A DNA stretch of 64,000 bases from Diphasiastrum complanatum (GCA_029204225.1 CM055111.1:46312255-46376254), one strand, 5' to 3'; positions 47,948 through 60,004 are shown, counted from the first letter of the stretch. The notes: generated by a model not told the origin, from the sequence alone. Program-made: numbers and translations.

Positions 47948-48518
47948 CACATACTCATGTAGTTAGGTAGGAACTTAAGAACACACTTAGAAAAGAGAGA
48001 GTCCAAAGAGCCATATGGGTGCCTGCATAAGAAATTCGATGATTTTCTATCATCTTGTGCAGGTTTTGCAGCGAAACTCCAAGGACGTGGGGCCTCACCT
48101 TTATCTATCATTACGGCTTATTATCGTCAATGACTTTCTATGACTTTACAACGCACTCAGGCACTTGCAATACTTCGACGTGCCGTAGTTGCAGGAACGG
48201 CTGCTTCACAGCTTCCTGCACTACCTAAACTTCCAACTGTCTTAACTAGCGACTTACACCAAGCAGTAGGCTTTATGTAGATACTTTGTGAAATTGTTGC
48301 TTTGTTATAATTGTATAGTATATCAATTCGCATTATGACCTTTACGCTTTCAACATGCATCCCTTCGTACTCTGATAGGTTTTCTTATCTTTTATTAATA
48401 AAAAAAGAAAGTTTTATTGTGGGTTCATATTGATGATAATTGTACTAATGCATAAAGAGTAATAAGTTAGAACTTAGAAGTTATTGTTACCGTGTTTGGG
48501 TTTAGGGTTTAGTCACAA
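47189..48518. other. Intergenic DNA with duplicated GA microsatellite
   Basis: No gene found. A ~65-base phrase (AGGCACGTACTCATGTAGTTA...) at 47819-47890 is repeated at 47945-48012 on the other side of a (GA)n run (47891-47943). Confidence 0.6.
47819..48012. repeat. Direct repeat flanking (GA)n
   Basis: The two copies share ACTCATGTAGTTAGGTAGGA, ACTTAAGAACACACTTAG and AAAAGAGAGAG; the left copy has about 8 extra bases (TCACTTGA). The GA run separates them. Confidence 0.85.
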
Positions 48519-48771
48519 TTGTCAACACATGCCACACTCTGGCCTGGATCTTTGCTGTTTTTCGTGTTTTCATTGCTATATCGAGTGACTGAGAGAGACA
48601 GAACACGAGGGAGAGAATACAGAGCGAAAGAGCATACAGAGCACTTCAAGGAGGAGCTAAAAGAGCGACCGGAAGATAATTCTTGCTTGATGGTAAGCGA
48701 ATCAAACCCCTATCTTCCTCTTGATCGATAGCTTGGTAGATATGCCAACCAAGAGCAAATGTTGATGAATC

Positions 48772-48903
48772 GAGCTCAGCCAGGGAAATGAATCATCTAC
48801 AGTCAGGAAATTTTTTTTTGCCCTGGCAGCGCAGCTCCACAGCTCGCCGGCATGCTGTGGAGGTGAGCTGCTAGGGCAAAAAAAATTTGCCCTGGCTGAG
48901 ATC
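48772..48903. repeat. Nested inverted-repeat hairpin, copy 1
   Basis: Inner arms TTTGCCCTGGCAGCGCAGC-TCCACAGC (48817-48844) and GCTGTGGAGGTGAGCTGCTAGGGCAAA (48854-48880) pair over 27 bases with three mismatches around a short TCGCCGGCAT loop. Outer arms GAGCTCAGCCAGGGAAA (48772) and TTTGCCCTGGCTGAGATC (48886-48903) form a second inverted repeat. Size and structure suggest a foldback MITE or a small-RNA-type hairpin. Confidence 0.8.
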
Positions 48904-50180
48904 GACTGTGCTGAGCATTTGCCCTGCCTGAGTTTGCAACAAGAGTTTGCAACAAGTGTAACTGAACAGATTGACTGACACAGACTCAAAACTCAACTTC
49001 ACCTGATTCTAAAATCATTGCCGCAGTACTGCACGCCATTGAGGTATTTCAACTTTCAGCTTTTGTTAAAGCTTGTTGATTTTAATGACATCATGGAGGC
49101 CTGTACTCTTTTTCGTGTATAACTGTTATTTTGCTGACAAATCTTTTGGATTGTTAGAACTAATTTGCGCTATTTTACAAACTACATGATCTTACTTAAT
49201 CCCACAGATGAAGTTCAAGTAGAATCTAGTATTAACAGATAAGTTATAAACCGGAAGAGGATTTGATGTTCTGATAATAACTCAATTTCTGGCTCTGATA
49301 GGTGAAAACTGCTTTCATAACCTAGTAAATATAAACTGCTTTCAGTGTTCGAAGCAGAAAGCTTTCATAATTTCCTATTGTCGAATGTCTCTACTTATAA
49401 TCTGTTTTTGCAGAATGGCCTGATGAAAAATGTAAATGTCAGGAGCTTACAAGTTAGTTAAAAAAATTCCCTGGTTGACCTCCCTTGCAAAATCAAGACT
49501 ATGTGATTGAACTGGTCAAGAGATAAGCTGGTTAAAATGAACTCGTATTATTCAAAATTGGAGTGTTGCTGAGGTTCTCTCTCACCATAGAGGTTAAGAG
49601 TTGACTCCAATAGGCTACACAAAAGGGACCTACAAGAAAATTAAATCTTAGTGTCTTGATGAAGCCCTAAAGAAGACTGTTGAGTCTATGTAGATATGAT
49701 TGAAAAGAACTATTTGAGCTTTTAAAATTATCCTTCTGATTTGACCTACTTGAGCTCCCTATTCCACTCCGAAATATTTTGGTAATATAGACAACTCGGA
49801 ATGTGCATGTTAAAGGAGGAAACATGTAGCTTTTTCTTCTTGAAGTAGCCTGATAATGGGTTTTTTGATGTGCATAAAGCCTAAATTCACAAAAACAGAT
49901 GACTAGAGAGCTCTAAAGCTATTTCCCGACATCATGACCAGTTAAAAGAGAAGAGAAGATCTTAAAAGTATTTAGTTTTGGTTCATGATGGGGAAGTAGT
50001 ACATATTCAAGTTCTGGCACATATCTAGCCTCCTAGAGGATCCTCAAGCTTTAATCTGTTTCCAAACCTCAGAAAAAGGGTGCTTGAAGATTAGCTATTA
50101 TATCTTCATCTTTGTGGATTGTCGAAGCAACCTCCAAACGTGCTTGTTCCATAAGGCAAGTTTATGAAGGTATCATGTTT

Positions 50181-50290
50181 GAGCTCAGCCAGGGCAAATT
50201 TCTTTTGCCATGGCAGCGCACTTCCACAGCACACCGGCGTGCTGTGGAGGTGCGCTGCCAGGGCAAAAAACTTTTGCCCTGATTGAGGTC
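50181..50290. repeat. Nested inverted-repeat hairpin, copy 2
   Basis: Related to copy 1. Outer arms GAGCTCAGCCAGGGCAAA (50181-50198) and TTTTGCCCTGATTGAGGTC (50272-50290). Inner arms TTTTGCCATGGCAGCGCACT-TCCACAGCACA (50203-50233) and the near-complement at 50239-50267, about 29 paired bases with two or three mismatches. The loop CCGGC is shared with copy 1. Confidence 0.8.
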
Positions 50291-50687
50291 TATTTTGTTC
50301 TGCCGATGGAGATTCAATGCACAATTAACATGGAAGTCAGAGAATGCTCTCTACTCTTTGTCGAAGAAGGAGACTGTGCCTACCATGAGCTGAACGAATT
50401 CTAGCCCACAAGATCGTTTTTGCAATAGATTACCTTGAGTATGGCCACTGTGTAAACCATCTGGACTAATGACTAATGCTGATGTCCAAAACAACCCACC
50501 TTCACCTTACAAAATGCAATCTAAGGAACAATATTGCAGGTTTTTAGTTTCTAGACAAAATGATATTCAGCTTGTCAATCACGTCTATTGTAGCATATAC
50601 TTTAGAATAGCTTTCTTCATAAAAAGTATTTTATACTTTATAACATGTGTTTTTCCTTGCGCTAATGGGTTTGGTTTTATTTGTAGA

Positions 50688-50936
50688 ATGGTACTGACAA
50701 GATCTATGTACAGGAGAGTTGAGGCACAGGGTGAGCATTTTCCAAGTGGCTTGTTAGCTCGAGAGGTAGAAAGTGAAATGTCCACCCAGAGAGATGAAGT
50801 TCCAAATGACGTACTTGAAGATGTAGTCTTGGAGGAGACCCAAGCAGAAGAGGAGTTAGATGGTGAGTTTCGTCAATTGCGAGATGACCTGCATGAGGAT
50901 TTGGCATTGGACGACATTGAAGATTCTTTCGATTGA
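50688..50936 (+). CDS. Small acidic ORF, hypothetical
   Basis: 82 codons from ATG 50688, just after a splice-acceptor-like TTTATTTGTAG. It starts MVLTRSMYRRVEAQGEHFP and continues strongly acidic (DVVLEETQAEEELDGEF; LALDDIEDSFD). A Thr-Arg-Ser basic start followed by a helix is seen in the 3' portions of some Ty3/gypsy polyproteins, and a purine-rich tract with a TGTTGGG LTR-like start lies ~150 bases downstream (51083-51098), so this may be the tail of such an element. Equally it may be a host exon. Confidence 0.3.
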   Translation: MVLTRSMYRRVEAQGEHFPSGLLAREVESEMSTQRDEVPNDVLEDVVLEETQAEEELDGEFRQLRDDLHEDLALDDIEDSFD

Positions 50937-51082
50937 AAGCAAAGCATGTTGTTAAGTCATGGATATGTGGAATCAAATATCCAAAAAAGAAGTGAGTATG
51001 TATTCTGGGAGGGCTAATCTTAGTAGGAAGGATGGTCTGAGTGAGTGGGAGGTCAAATATTGTTCTTGGTGGGTAGATTTCA

Positions 51083-51120
51083 ATGAGGGGGAGTTTTGTT
51101 GGGTTTTGTAGATTGGCACT
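51083..51120 (+). repeat. PPT-like tract and LTR-like start
   Basis: GAGGGGGAG followed by TTTTGTTGGGTTTTGTAG. The purine run directly before a TGTTGGG start is the usual arrangement at a 3' LTR. No partner LTR or LTR end was found. Confidence 0.35.
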
Positions 51121-53169
51121 TATTTCGTTGTGTAAACTTTACTATGGGATATATTAGGCCAATGGCCATGGCTTGCTTATGATACATAACGATAGACCCT
51201 TGTGACTATACCTTATGAAATCTCTCAGATTGTTTTGGCGCATATATTGATTGACATTATTTGTTGCAAACCAGGATGAGAATTTGAGTTTTGGCCAATC
51301 AAATTTGAAAGCTCAACACCATCCTGGAGGTTTAAGCTAGATGGTATCATGCTAACCGAAGTGACCCCAAATAAATACACAATGGCAATGAGTAATACAC
51401 CTCTAACTCTCTTGAGAAATAAGAACCTTATTTCAACAATATACGTAATGAAGTTGGTTTCTCTAGTAAATTAGAATTGTTATTACTTAATGGAGATCAA
51501 CTAGATATATATACAAGTTCCAATTGACAATCACAGTCAAAATCATGTCTATGGAAATATAAATTACAAAGCAAATGCTAGTTTGTAATGGTCGAGTAGT
51601 CGGTTTTACAATTTTGTACTCTCAGTGGATTGTGAATTCGTATTTGATGTTGTGAACTTAAATTGGATCCTTGAATGCAAAAAGGAGAATAGAGCTAAAA
51701 GCAAATATGAACAGCACTTGTGCAACTATATTGGTCATGAAACAACCATTAGTTGAGAATCAATCACTTGAACTTAGACGATGTGAATGTAACAAGCAAA
51801 ATTATCTAAGGCTAGGCAAAGAGCAGGAAGTTGAATATTTGGATGAAGTGCAATTCATAATGCAGTATAATCAGCCAGCTAGATATTAATGGTCATGAGA
51901 ATAACAAAATTAGTTATGGACATTGTGATTTCCTTTTAGAATCAAATACGTATTGAATGCATTTCTTCAATTGTTTATTCTAACTTTCAAAGTTCGACTT
52001 TGGATTCAGCAAGGAAAACATTGATTGAAATAGGGGACTAATGTCTTCCCTAGTATAATATAACTAGATTTGTGACGTTGTGGGTGCTATCGTTGGGTAC
52101 ACTATCGTTGTGGGTGCTACTAGTAACTATTGTTTGGTGCACTATTGTTGTGGGTGCTATTGGTGATGCTGACATGTTAGCAAAAAATGATGTCTTGTTT
52201 GATTTTTTTTATTGGCTTGGGTTAGGTGTCTCTTATCTATCTCTGGTTGAGAATCATAGCCTTTGTTACACTGAATAAGTTCATATATTGAAACAAAGGC
52301 TAATGACTTAATACTAGGGCCCAAAAATTGTCATAACTTACAACTTTTTCAAAGATTCAAACAATACATGATGAATGCCGGCTTCCAATGAGAAATAATA
52401 ATAGTGTGGACCAATGTTCAATATTGACATTCACATGCATGGTAATAGACCTATACCTCTCCTTCCTCAAAAGGACATTATCCATAATGTCAACATAAAA
52501 AAAATGATGTTGTTGGAGGAAGGGACTATTGAAAAATGCATATATATTAAACAAGATGCAAGCATGTGTGTATGTGTTTGTGTGTGTGTGCCAAGGCAAA
52601 AAAATGAGAACATGATAACTCTTAATGCATATACTACATAAGTTTCATTCAATATACTACATAAGATTTTTAAATATGATATAAAATGAAGTTAATATTA
52701 CATGGCATGCCATGTGCTACATAATCGATGATAATGAAACTCGCAAAACTCGCAAAATATTTACTCGTAGATTATCGAAACCCTTCTAACTATAAATGTA
52801 TGTACAAGTTAGGTGGACTGTCAGTGATGTACTTGATGTGTCTGATAGTCCATGGATTGATTATTCTCCTGATGATGAAGTCGATAAGTCGGGTACCTCG
52901 ATGTGTCAAGTTCTTTGATGTGTCAGACACTTCGATGTGTCAGTTACCTCGATGTGTTGGGAACTTTGATGTGTTGGGAGCTTCGATGGAGGTTACCGTT
53001 GATTATATACATGTGACGTCAAAGTCGATAAGTGGGACTTCGGACTATAATGACTTCGAACTCGATAGAGTCGACTTCGACTGATTTTTCAGTATGCTCA
53101 TTACTTGATGGATTTGGTCTTCAACATTGAAATCCAACATCAAGCCCCGAACAGTCGAAAGCAGACCTG
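51121..53169. other. Unassigned sequence with short tandem repeats
   Basis: No gene recognised. It holds three imperfect units of GTTGTGGGTGCTA-type sequence (52075-52170) and an array of ~21-base units containing TCGATGTGTCAG/TTTGATGTGT (52895-52990). The part from 52990 to 53095, rich in GTCGACTTCGAA-like words, resembles the 22440-22565 region and may belong to a retroelement leader or LTR. Confidence 0.45.
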
Positions 53170-53541
53170 AGTAGCATTATCATCAATAGAATTAGAATAC
53201 ATAATTGCCACAAATGTTACCAAGGAGGCAATTTGGCTAAAGAACCTACTTGCAGATATCGACCTTGCGCAATTACATCCAATGACAATCTATTGTGACA
53301 ATCAAAGCACAATCACGCTACCTCTAAATTCGAGATTTCATTCTCGGAGCAAACATAGCAAAATCAAGTATCACTACCTTAGAGAAAGTGCAAAGCAAGG
53401 AAGTGTCATTGGTTCACTGCAGGATAGATTTTATGGCAGTAGATTACTTCATGAAAGCTCTATCAAAGGAACACCATCTCAGATTTAGCGACATACTAAA
53501 TCTATAGATCGAAGTTTTTCAAGATCCACATTAAGGGAGAG
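53170..53541 (+). pseudogene. RNase H end and polypurine tract of copia element H
   Basis: Frame with ALSSIELEYIIA, TKEAIWLKNLLADI, MTIYCDNQSTITLPLNSRF and RSKHSKIKYHYLRE: the copia RNase H C-terminal half, with the catalytic Asp of YCDNQ present. It ends at 53488. A polypurine tract AAGGGAGAG (53533-53541) precedes the LTR. Confidence 0.8.
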
Positions 53542-54197
53542 TGTTGGATTTCACAAAGCCCAAATCCAATCAGTAATGAGCATCCTGAAAGCTATATATA
53601 CTTATACCAGAAAAACCAAAAGAAGGAAAGCTCGAGTTTTTGAGCAAAAGATCAAAATTCGGAATCAAATTTTTTTGACCCTGAATAAACTCAAATCGAG
53701 TTGTTATTTTTCGACACCGGATCAACTCAAAAAATTATATTAAATTCGAGTTAGATCTTTAAAATTCGATACATATATATTTTTGATACTATCGGTCAAA
53801 AAATACAACCCACATCGCGGTGTTTACAGTATGCTTAAATTGTACATGCATTTACAATTCCAATGATGGTTGTAATAAATGTAGTATATAGAATTTAAGG
53901 CTTACAAGGTACTGATCAGTTGTAATAAGAAGATGTAGATATTATTTATAAGATAAGGTTTTTTCTGTAGCAAGTATTATTACACTCAACGATCAAGCAG
54001 TTGAGGCCGATTTTGCTTCAAGCCATTGTACTCAATTTTTCAATCAATTAGAGTGCAATTTTGTCTACACTACTGCTTTGTTCAATTGCGCATTGTTACC
54101 AATTATTCATTCTTGATTATTTGCTGCTAACTGACGTGCGTCCGATCCGCAACCACCCGTTGCTTAACTTCCACTGCTATTCCGCAAATTTCTGATT
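53542..54197 (+). repeat. LTR of element H
   Basis: Starts TGTTGGATTTCACAAAGCCC directly after the PPT. A TATA-like TTATTTATAAG lies near 53944. At 54198 it is followed by TGGTATCAGC, a PBS-like sequence, so this LTR has a PPT on its left and a PBS on its right. Confidence 0.6.
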
Positions 54198-54305
54198 TGG
54201 TATCAGCTTTCTGTTTCTATCAGAACCCATTCCTAATAACTCATCGCTTCCAAGATGGTACCAGAGTTCATAATAATATCTGATCAATCCCACTAATTTT
54301 TGACA

Positions 54306-54317
54306 TGGTATCAGAGC
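54306..54317 (+). promoter_or_regulatory. Exact copia primer-binding site of element I
   Basis: TGGTATCAGAGC, 12/12. Two related sites lie just upstream (54198 TGGTATCAGC; 54256 TGGTACCAGAG). Confidence 0.85.
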
Positions 54318-54938
54318 GAGATACAAGAGGCAATCATAGATCTTGTGTACAATCCAAAACTAACAAGTTTTTGATCTAAAAAGCTAGTATTGGAAGGCCT
54401 ACTAGAAATCGGATGTTTGTATGAAAATTTGTGGATCAAAGTTGATCAGGGACTGAATCCATTATGTTCACACATGTGGACAGGTCTACACCCAAAAGTA
54501 ATTTTCATTATTCATTAGATTTATAAAAATTCATTGTCATAGATCTTGATGAGTTTTATGATGCTAGATCTAGGAGAAAGCATCAATGTTTGCATGCCAT
54601 TGATTGAATTTGACTTTGTGTAATTGAATCTAATTAATTAAGGCTAGGATCAAGCCCTCTTAAAGTGATTAACAAGGCTTGAAAAACTATCAAGGAGAAA
54701 GTACAATTTTTTAGCCATTTCTTGTCCAAAAATAGTCAAACTTGACTTGAATTGATTGTAGATTGATTAAATCTCATCTCATCTTCATTTCATCTTTGTG
54801 AGGAAGTGCTAGAACCGTGGTTAGAAGTCCATTGTGTGGGCTAGAAACCAAATTTGAGAGAATCACTACAAGAGAGACCTTTGTGAGTTTCTAGAATCAA
54901 TCAAACCAATTTTTTTGTTTGTAGAATTCATTAGTAAG

Positions 54939-55560
54939 ATGGGATCAATTGGTGATTTCCTTCTAGAAGCTAGTGAAAGATTAAACTCTATAAACTATTC
55001 CATTTGGAAGGTTAGGATGGAGTCACTAATGGTGCTCCAAGACCTTTATGAATGTGTGCTTGAAGAAAGGGGTGAACCTCTTGGTGCACAAGAGTTGATT
55101 AGATACAAGAAGAAATCTAGGCTAGCAATTCATTGTATTAAGATGAATGTTAGTAATGATTTTTGAAAGAAGTCTTTTTTTGTACATCAGCCAAAGAGTC
55201 TTGGGATTCTTTGAAATCCATCTATGAATCCAATAACACTTCTAGAGTCCTCATGATTAGAAATCAAAATTGCAAAGCATGAGGATTAGTGAGGAAAATG
55301 CACAAGACTACGTGCTAAGAATCAAGTCTCTCAAGAAAGAGTTAGCCTCTATTGGAGAGAAGATTCAAGATAATGGGCTTGTCCAAGTGTTCCTTAATGG
55401 TCTAGGTGATGAATTCACAAATTTAGTCCAAAGCTTTGCCATCCAAGACACTTTGCCCACAATTGAAAAACTTCAAAGTGTGCTTGTAGATGAAGAGTGT
55501 ATGATGCTCCACACAAAGGATATGATGAACTCCTTGTCATTGTAGGATGGAGATGCGAAA
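54939..55560 (+). pseudogene. Gag of copia element I (broken, truncated)
   Basis: Preceded by a ~620-base leader that aligns with the leader of J (63100-63662). ATG 54939 opens MGSIGDFLLEASERLNSINY and WKVRMESLMVLQDLYECVLE, then RYKKKSRLAIHCIKMNVSND. A stop at 55164 and frame breaks follow; the capsid resumes from 55270 (EENAQDYVLRIKSLKKEL; GLVQVFLNGLGDEFTNLVQS) and stops at 55545. Homology fades by ~55600, before any knuckle or pol. Confidence 0.85.
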
Positions 55561-55599
55561 TCCAATTTCTCATTCAAAGGCAAGAAGAAGACCAATGGA

Positions 55600-58500
55600 A
55601 TTCCTAGAGTCTTGCCATGTTGGTGGCTAGTTAGCCAACCTACTAGGAATTAGGTCCTATAAAGTAGGAATCACTACCAAATAAACTTGACTATTTTTTA
55701 GACATGATCTAACCTATTCTAGTATAGGTTTTCCACGGGGCTCCATGGCCTCACACGTGTGGGACCCACTAATGTACATATTTACATTATTTGACATAGC
55801 TAGATTTGAATATAGGCAAATTTTCACACTAAACACAATGACCAAAAATAAGAGAAATGACCTAGAGACCCATTTTTTCCAAAAGTGAATTATTTTCTAA
55901 AAAAATGCCAAAATTTTGAACGTTAAGTTTACAAAAAATTTTCAAAATAATTTTTTTTTTTTCATTCTGTTATAATTTACAAATATGAGAAATCATAAAC
56001 TAATATTTTTTTTTTTCATTTCCAAATTCGTTGCTATTAAACAAATTCAAATGTGAACAAATTATTGATTTAAAAAATTTCAGAGTAATTTCAAGTTTTC
56101 AAGCTTCAAAACTTTGATTTATTGACAAACAATTATAATTTTAAGTAATCTAAACAATTTGAAAAATTATAGGATTAATTTATTTGCTAAAAGAATTTGA
56201 AAATATATGTGTTTGACTTATTTAAGAATAATCATAATCAATAAAATATTATTATTTTAAATTGATTCTATTTGAGAAATATATCCAAACTAACATTAAA
56301 ACATTTGTGACATTTTACTATTTGACAATTGTAAATAACACGTCTCTAGCTTGAGAAGATTTTGGAGAATGTGTGCCAACTTGAGATGTTTGTTTTTTTT
56401 TTATTGAGAGATGCTAGGTAATTATGCAGATTTTTTTAAAATCATTATAGTGATATTTGATTGTCGATAATGAATAATCGCTTTATGAGAATTCCAAACT
56501 ATGAGATGAAAAAGACAATGCCCAAAATCAGGAATTATCAGCTTGATTATCAGTCTTCTCTTGCATGGTGTGAATGCAAATGTGAATGTAAGGGGTGTGT
56601 CATTGAGGGAGTGGTGGAATGGCCATGGCGAGGAAGAGAAGGTGGAGCGATAATGGAAAAAAAGGAGGGAGATCTCATAACTAATTGTAAATTTTGTTTA
56701 TGTCGTACTGTTGAGCTTCAAAGAAATAGAAATTTGTTCGTTATTCATGGAAAGTAACACACCATTGGATATTCCAATTCATAAGCAATATGTCCCATTT
56801 TGAGAAAACATGCATTCCTTTCTCCTCATAGATATCAAGCAAGTTTAACATTGTTATTAAATCGATTTGTTACATGATATCAAAACCAAGATGAAATTAG
56901 AGATGGAAAGGCCACATATTGTTACAATATATCAAAACTAAGATGAACAAGGTGCAAACTATGAGTCTATCTGCATGCGTACTGGTTAAGAATATAGGCC
57001 TTATAACCATCCGAACAAACTTTGATTCTAGATTTTTTAAGGACTATATCATGTGGGAGTTCTGAGCAAGAAGAATCTCACACGTGGAACATTTCCTATC
57101 ACAAGCACCAACTAGATCTTTATATTAATAAGATAGTGGATTTAAGGTCACACTGATTAGTATGTGCTGGTATTATGAACTAAACAAGAGCAGATTATGC
57201 TAAATCATGTGCATTACATGGAAATCTCAAAAGATTTCAAGCGTGGAGCCATTTATGTAGAAATAATGCTTGATAAATCTTGTTCTACCAAGCATATTGC
57301 AATTTAGCAAACACATTTCACAACATAGAGCTTAAGCAAGTATCATGGATCATTCTGTCAAGCAAACTGGAGCTTACAAGACATAATATGCCAATTGTCA
57401 TGTGTGATAGGGGCCATGTGGTATAAAGGACACGAATTTTGACAGAGAAAAGCAGAATATGTTCACCATAAACTTGATGTGTTTTAAGAACCCAATTGGG
57501 AGATAAATTTGCATGTGAAAGATTCTTAAAACAAATCACCATTCAAGGCTGCAATATGTATGCCTATAACACCCTAATCAGTTTTGAATCATCCCAAAAT
57601 GGGGTCTAGATGTAGGCAAGGCAGATCACTTGCAGCCAACTTGTAAAAACAGTCTACAGCTTTCCTTCTGCTCACCCGAAACTAGATTTCTTGCTTCCAA
57701 AATGTCTGATGCCGACTGTTATTCTAGCAACTTGTTGTTTGATCAGCCTATCTTCTTTCAGTGTGAATCTAGAAGCCTTGATTGCTTAAATTTTGGTAGT
57801 TGTTCACTTTTTATTGTTGTAGGCGTTCCTCAATCCTGATGTAGGTTTCAACACCTCCGTTAGCATCTCCAGTTTGGGCCCAGGGCCCATGTATTCTGGG
57901 TAGTTTCTTCAGCCATGTGTTCCTGCACAATTGGTCTCTGATCCAAACAAGTGTGCAGCACCAGTAACACAATCAAAAGGTGGATGGAAAGCACAACCAA
58001 AAGTGCATTCAAGGTCCACTGAAGTTGTCAAGCTGCAAAAACCTGCGTTAGAAGTTGTTGTACAATCACTTTTTGGCCTCTTTCTTTCCCTCTGGAATGT
58101 TACTCAGATGTGTCGTTTACTCTGGAAGTAAACGAGCTATAATACTAGAAGGCCTGAGTACTATAACGTGACATATCGCAGACCACCCTTATCAGAAATG
58201 AACCAATGTAGAATGCAGAATACATGATCGAAAAATTGCTAGTTCTATAGAGGGAGCAGAATTTGAAATGCATCAGGCTAGTTTATATAAAAACTAAGAA
58301 GCATTCTGGCTTTTCTTGGAGAAAATCAAGAGACAGTAAAGCATTTTTCGTTTGACAGAAGTGCAAGTAGATCAAGATACTACACAGTTTGTGATAGAGA
58401 GACAAAATCATACAAGAATCGCTTGAACATCATCAACTATAGCAGGCAAGAACCAGAGAATCAGTCTCCATAGCTGCTCAATGGAAGCCACAACGAGTCT

Positions 58501-59035
58501 CCATAGTTGCTCAGTGGAGTCCCCACGGCTGTGGCCCTGTCAAGGGCTTTGCCTAGCCAGGAAAGCTAGAACCACAACATGTCATATACACTTGCAATCT
58601 GACAAAGTGCCCACAAGCCTTTGCCTTTAAAAAAGTACATTGTTATGAAACTGAAACAAACGTAAGTAATGAGATGCTATGCTCGGTATAGTGAGCATAA
58701 CCTTGGAGACAAGAATGTGACCTTCAAGGTAGGAAGGTAACCCTTGAAGCGCTTTCCAAAAGGGCGTTCGTCAACGATAGTAACCCGAGGCATAAGAAAC
58801 TTTTGATGATAGATATATATATATTTTTTTGGTAGCTTTAGGCAAAAGGTGCATTTAAAAAAAAAGTAACATATTACACACCCAAAATATTCACATCCAG
58901 AAGATGCATGAAAACTAAATTTGCTAAGAAAAGATTTTCACACATTTCGCCTCATGAGGCTCCCCCATTTCTTTTTTAAAATAGTAAACCTAATTTTATA
59001 TTATGAAAGCTATGTTGTAGTCTTTATGTGTGAAA
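55600..59035. other. Anonymous DNA, mostly AT-rich
   Basis: About 3.4 kb without a supportable gene. A TCACACGTGTGGGA palindrome variant at 55751 suggests the first ~200 bases are still LTR-related. 55850-56460 is extremely AT-rich with poly(T) runs. Short open frames at 56461-56757, 57630-57839 and 57931-58131 have no recognisable motif. A phrase GTCTCCATAG.TGCTCA.TGGA is tandemly repeated near 58463 and 58497. Confidence 0.45.
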
Positions 59036-60004
59036 ATCAGGGGGAGAGTATATCTCAACCAAATTCAAGGAGTATTGCCCTAACAACGGCATTGAACAAC
59101 AATACATTACCTCCTATTTGCCTTAGTTGAATGGACTTGCTGAGAGAAAGAACAGAACCTTAGTTGAATCGACCAAGTGTATGCTTAATCATGCGACACT
59201 TCTGAAATCTTTCTGGGCTGAAGCTGTCTCCACTGCAGCTTATATTCAGAACAGATGTCCGATAAAATGTCTCTCAAACAAAACACCATATGAAGTTTGG
59301 ACAGGCTCCAAACCATTATTATCGAACTTATGAGTTTTTGGATGTATCGCTTATGTGCAAATACCGCAAGATCTCAGGAAGAAGCTCGACTTCCAAAGTA
59401 TCAAATCTATTTTCATCAACTACACTACTTCAGATAAAACTTATAAGTTGTATGATCTTGTCGAATCGAAGATATTCACCAGTCGGGATATCGTCTTTGT
59501 CGAAGATCAGTTTATTGACCTCAAAGCCAAGGCAAAGCTCATATAGTCAAACTATTAGATTCTCCCTAAATATCGAACACTTACGTTCCCAAGTCGACTA
59601 TTCCTATTGAAGGTTCTAGCTCGTCTACTTCAGACAAATAGCTTATCAACAACGAATACGAAGAAGATGATATTGCAGTTTAGTGACTACATCATGATGA
59701 AAATGATCAACTTCGTTCAATTCCTAGAAGAACGACAAGAGTCAGTAGACCACCTATAAGATATATCGACAAGAGTCAACAGACCACCTATAAGACATAT
59801 CGACTAGTCTGTAGCTTATTTTGTTCAAGAGCCAACTACTGTCGAAGAGACACTTAGTCAGCCCAATTCCGATCTTTGGAAGGAAGCTATGGATAAAGAG
59901 TATTCATCTCTTATCAAGAACTAGACTTGGACTATTGTCGAATTACCCAACAAAAATGTTGTTGATTGCAAATGGATATTCAATATCAAGTACAAGGTAG
60001 ATGG
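59036..60004 (+). pseudogene. Integrase and RT start of copia element D
   Basis: Begins inside the integrase core at GGEYISTKFKEYC (second catalytic Asp lost at the edge), then LNGLAERKNRTLVESTKCML with the catalytic Glu kept, FWAEAVSTAAYIQNRCPIKC, DLRKKLDFQSIKSIFI and YKLYDLVESKIFTSRDIVF. A broken linker leads into RT (LWKEAMDKEYSSLIKN; VDCKWIFNIKYKVDG). It is cut at 60004, where an LTR starts. An inverted relative of 59340-59765 lies at 15164-15590. Confidence 0.82.

Larger units (their letters stand above)
48519..50936 (+). other. Possible multi-exon gene remnant
   Basis: Weak. Several stretches look like exons: a purine-rich segment ending TTGATG before GTAAGCG (48690-48692), TQNSTSPDSKIIAAVLHAIE before GTATTT (~48984-49043), TTTTTGCAG before AATGGCCTGATG (~49412), and TTATTTGTAG before an ATG at 50688. 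I could not join them into one frame, and a gene function cannot be named. Confidence 0.2.
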
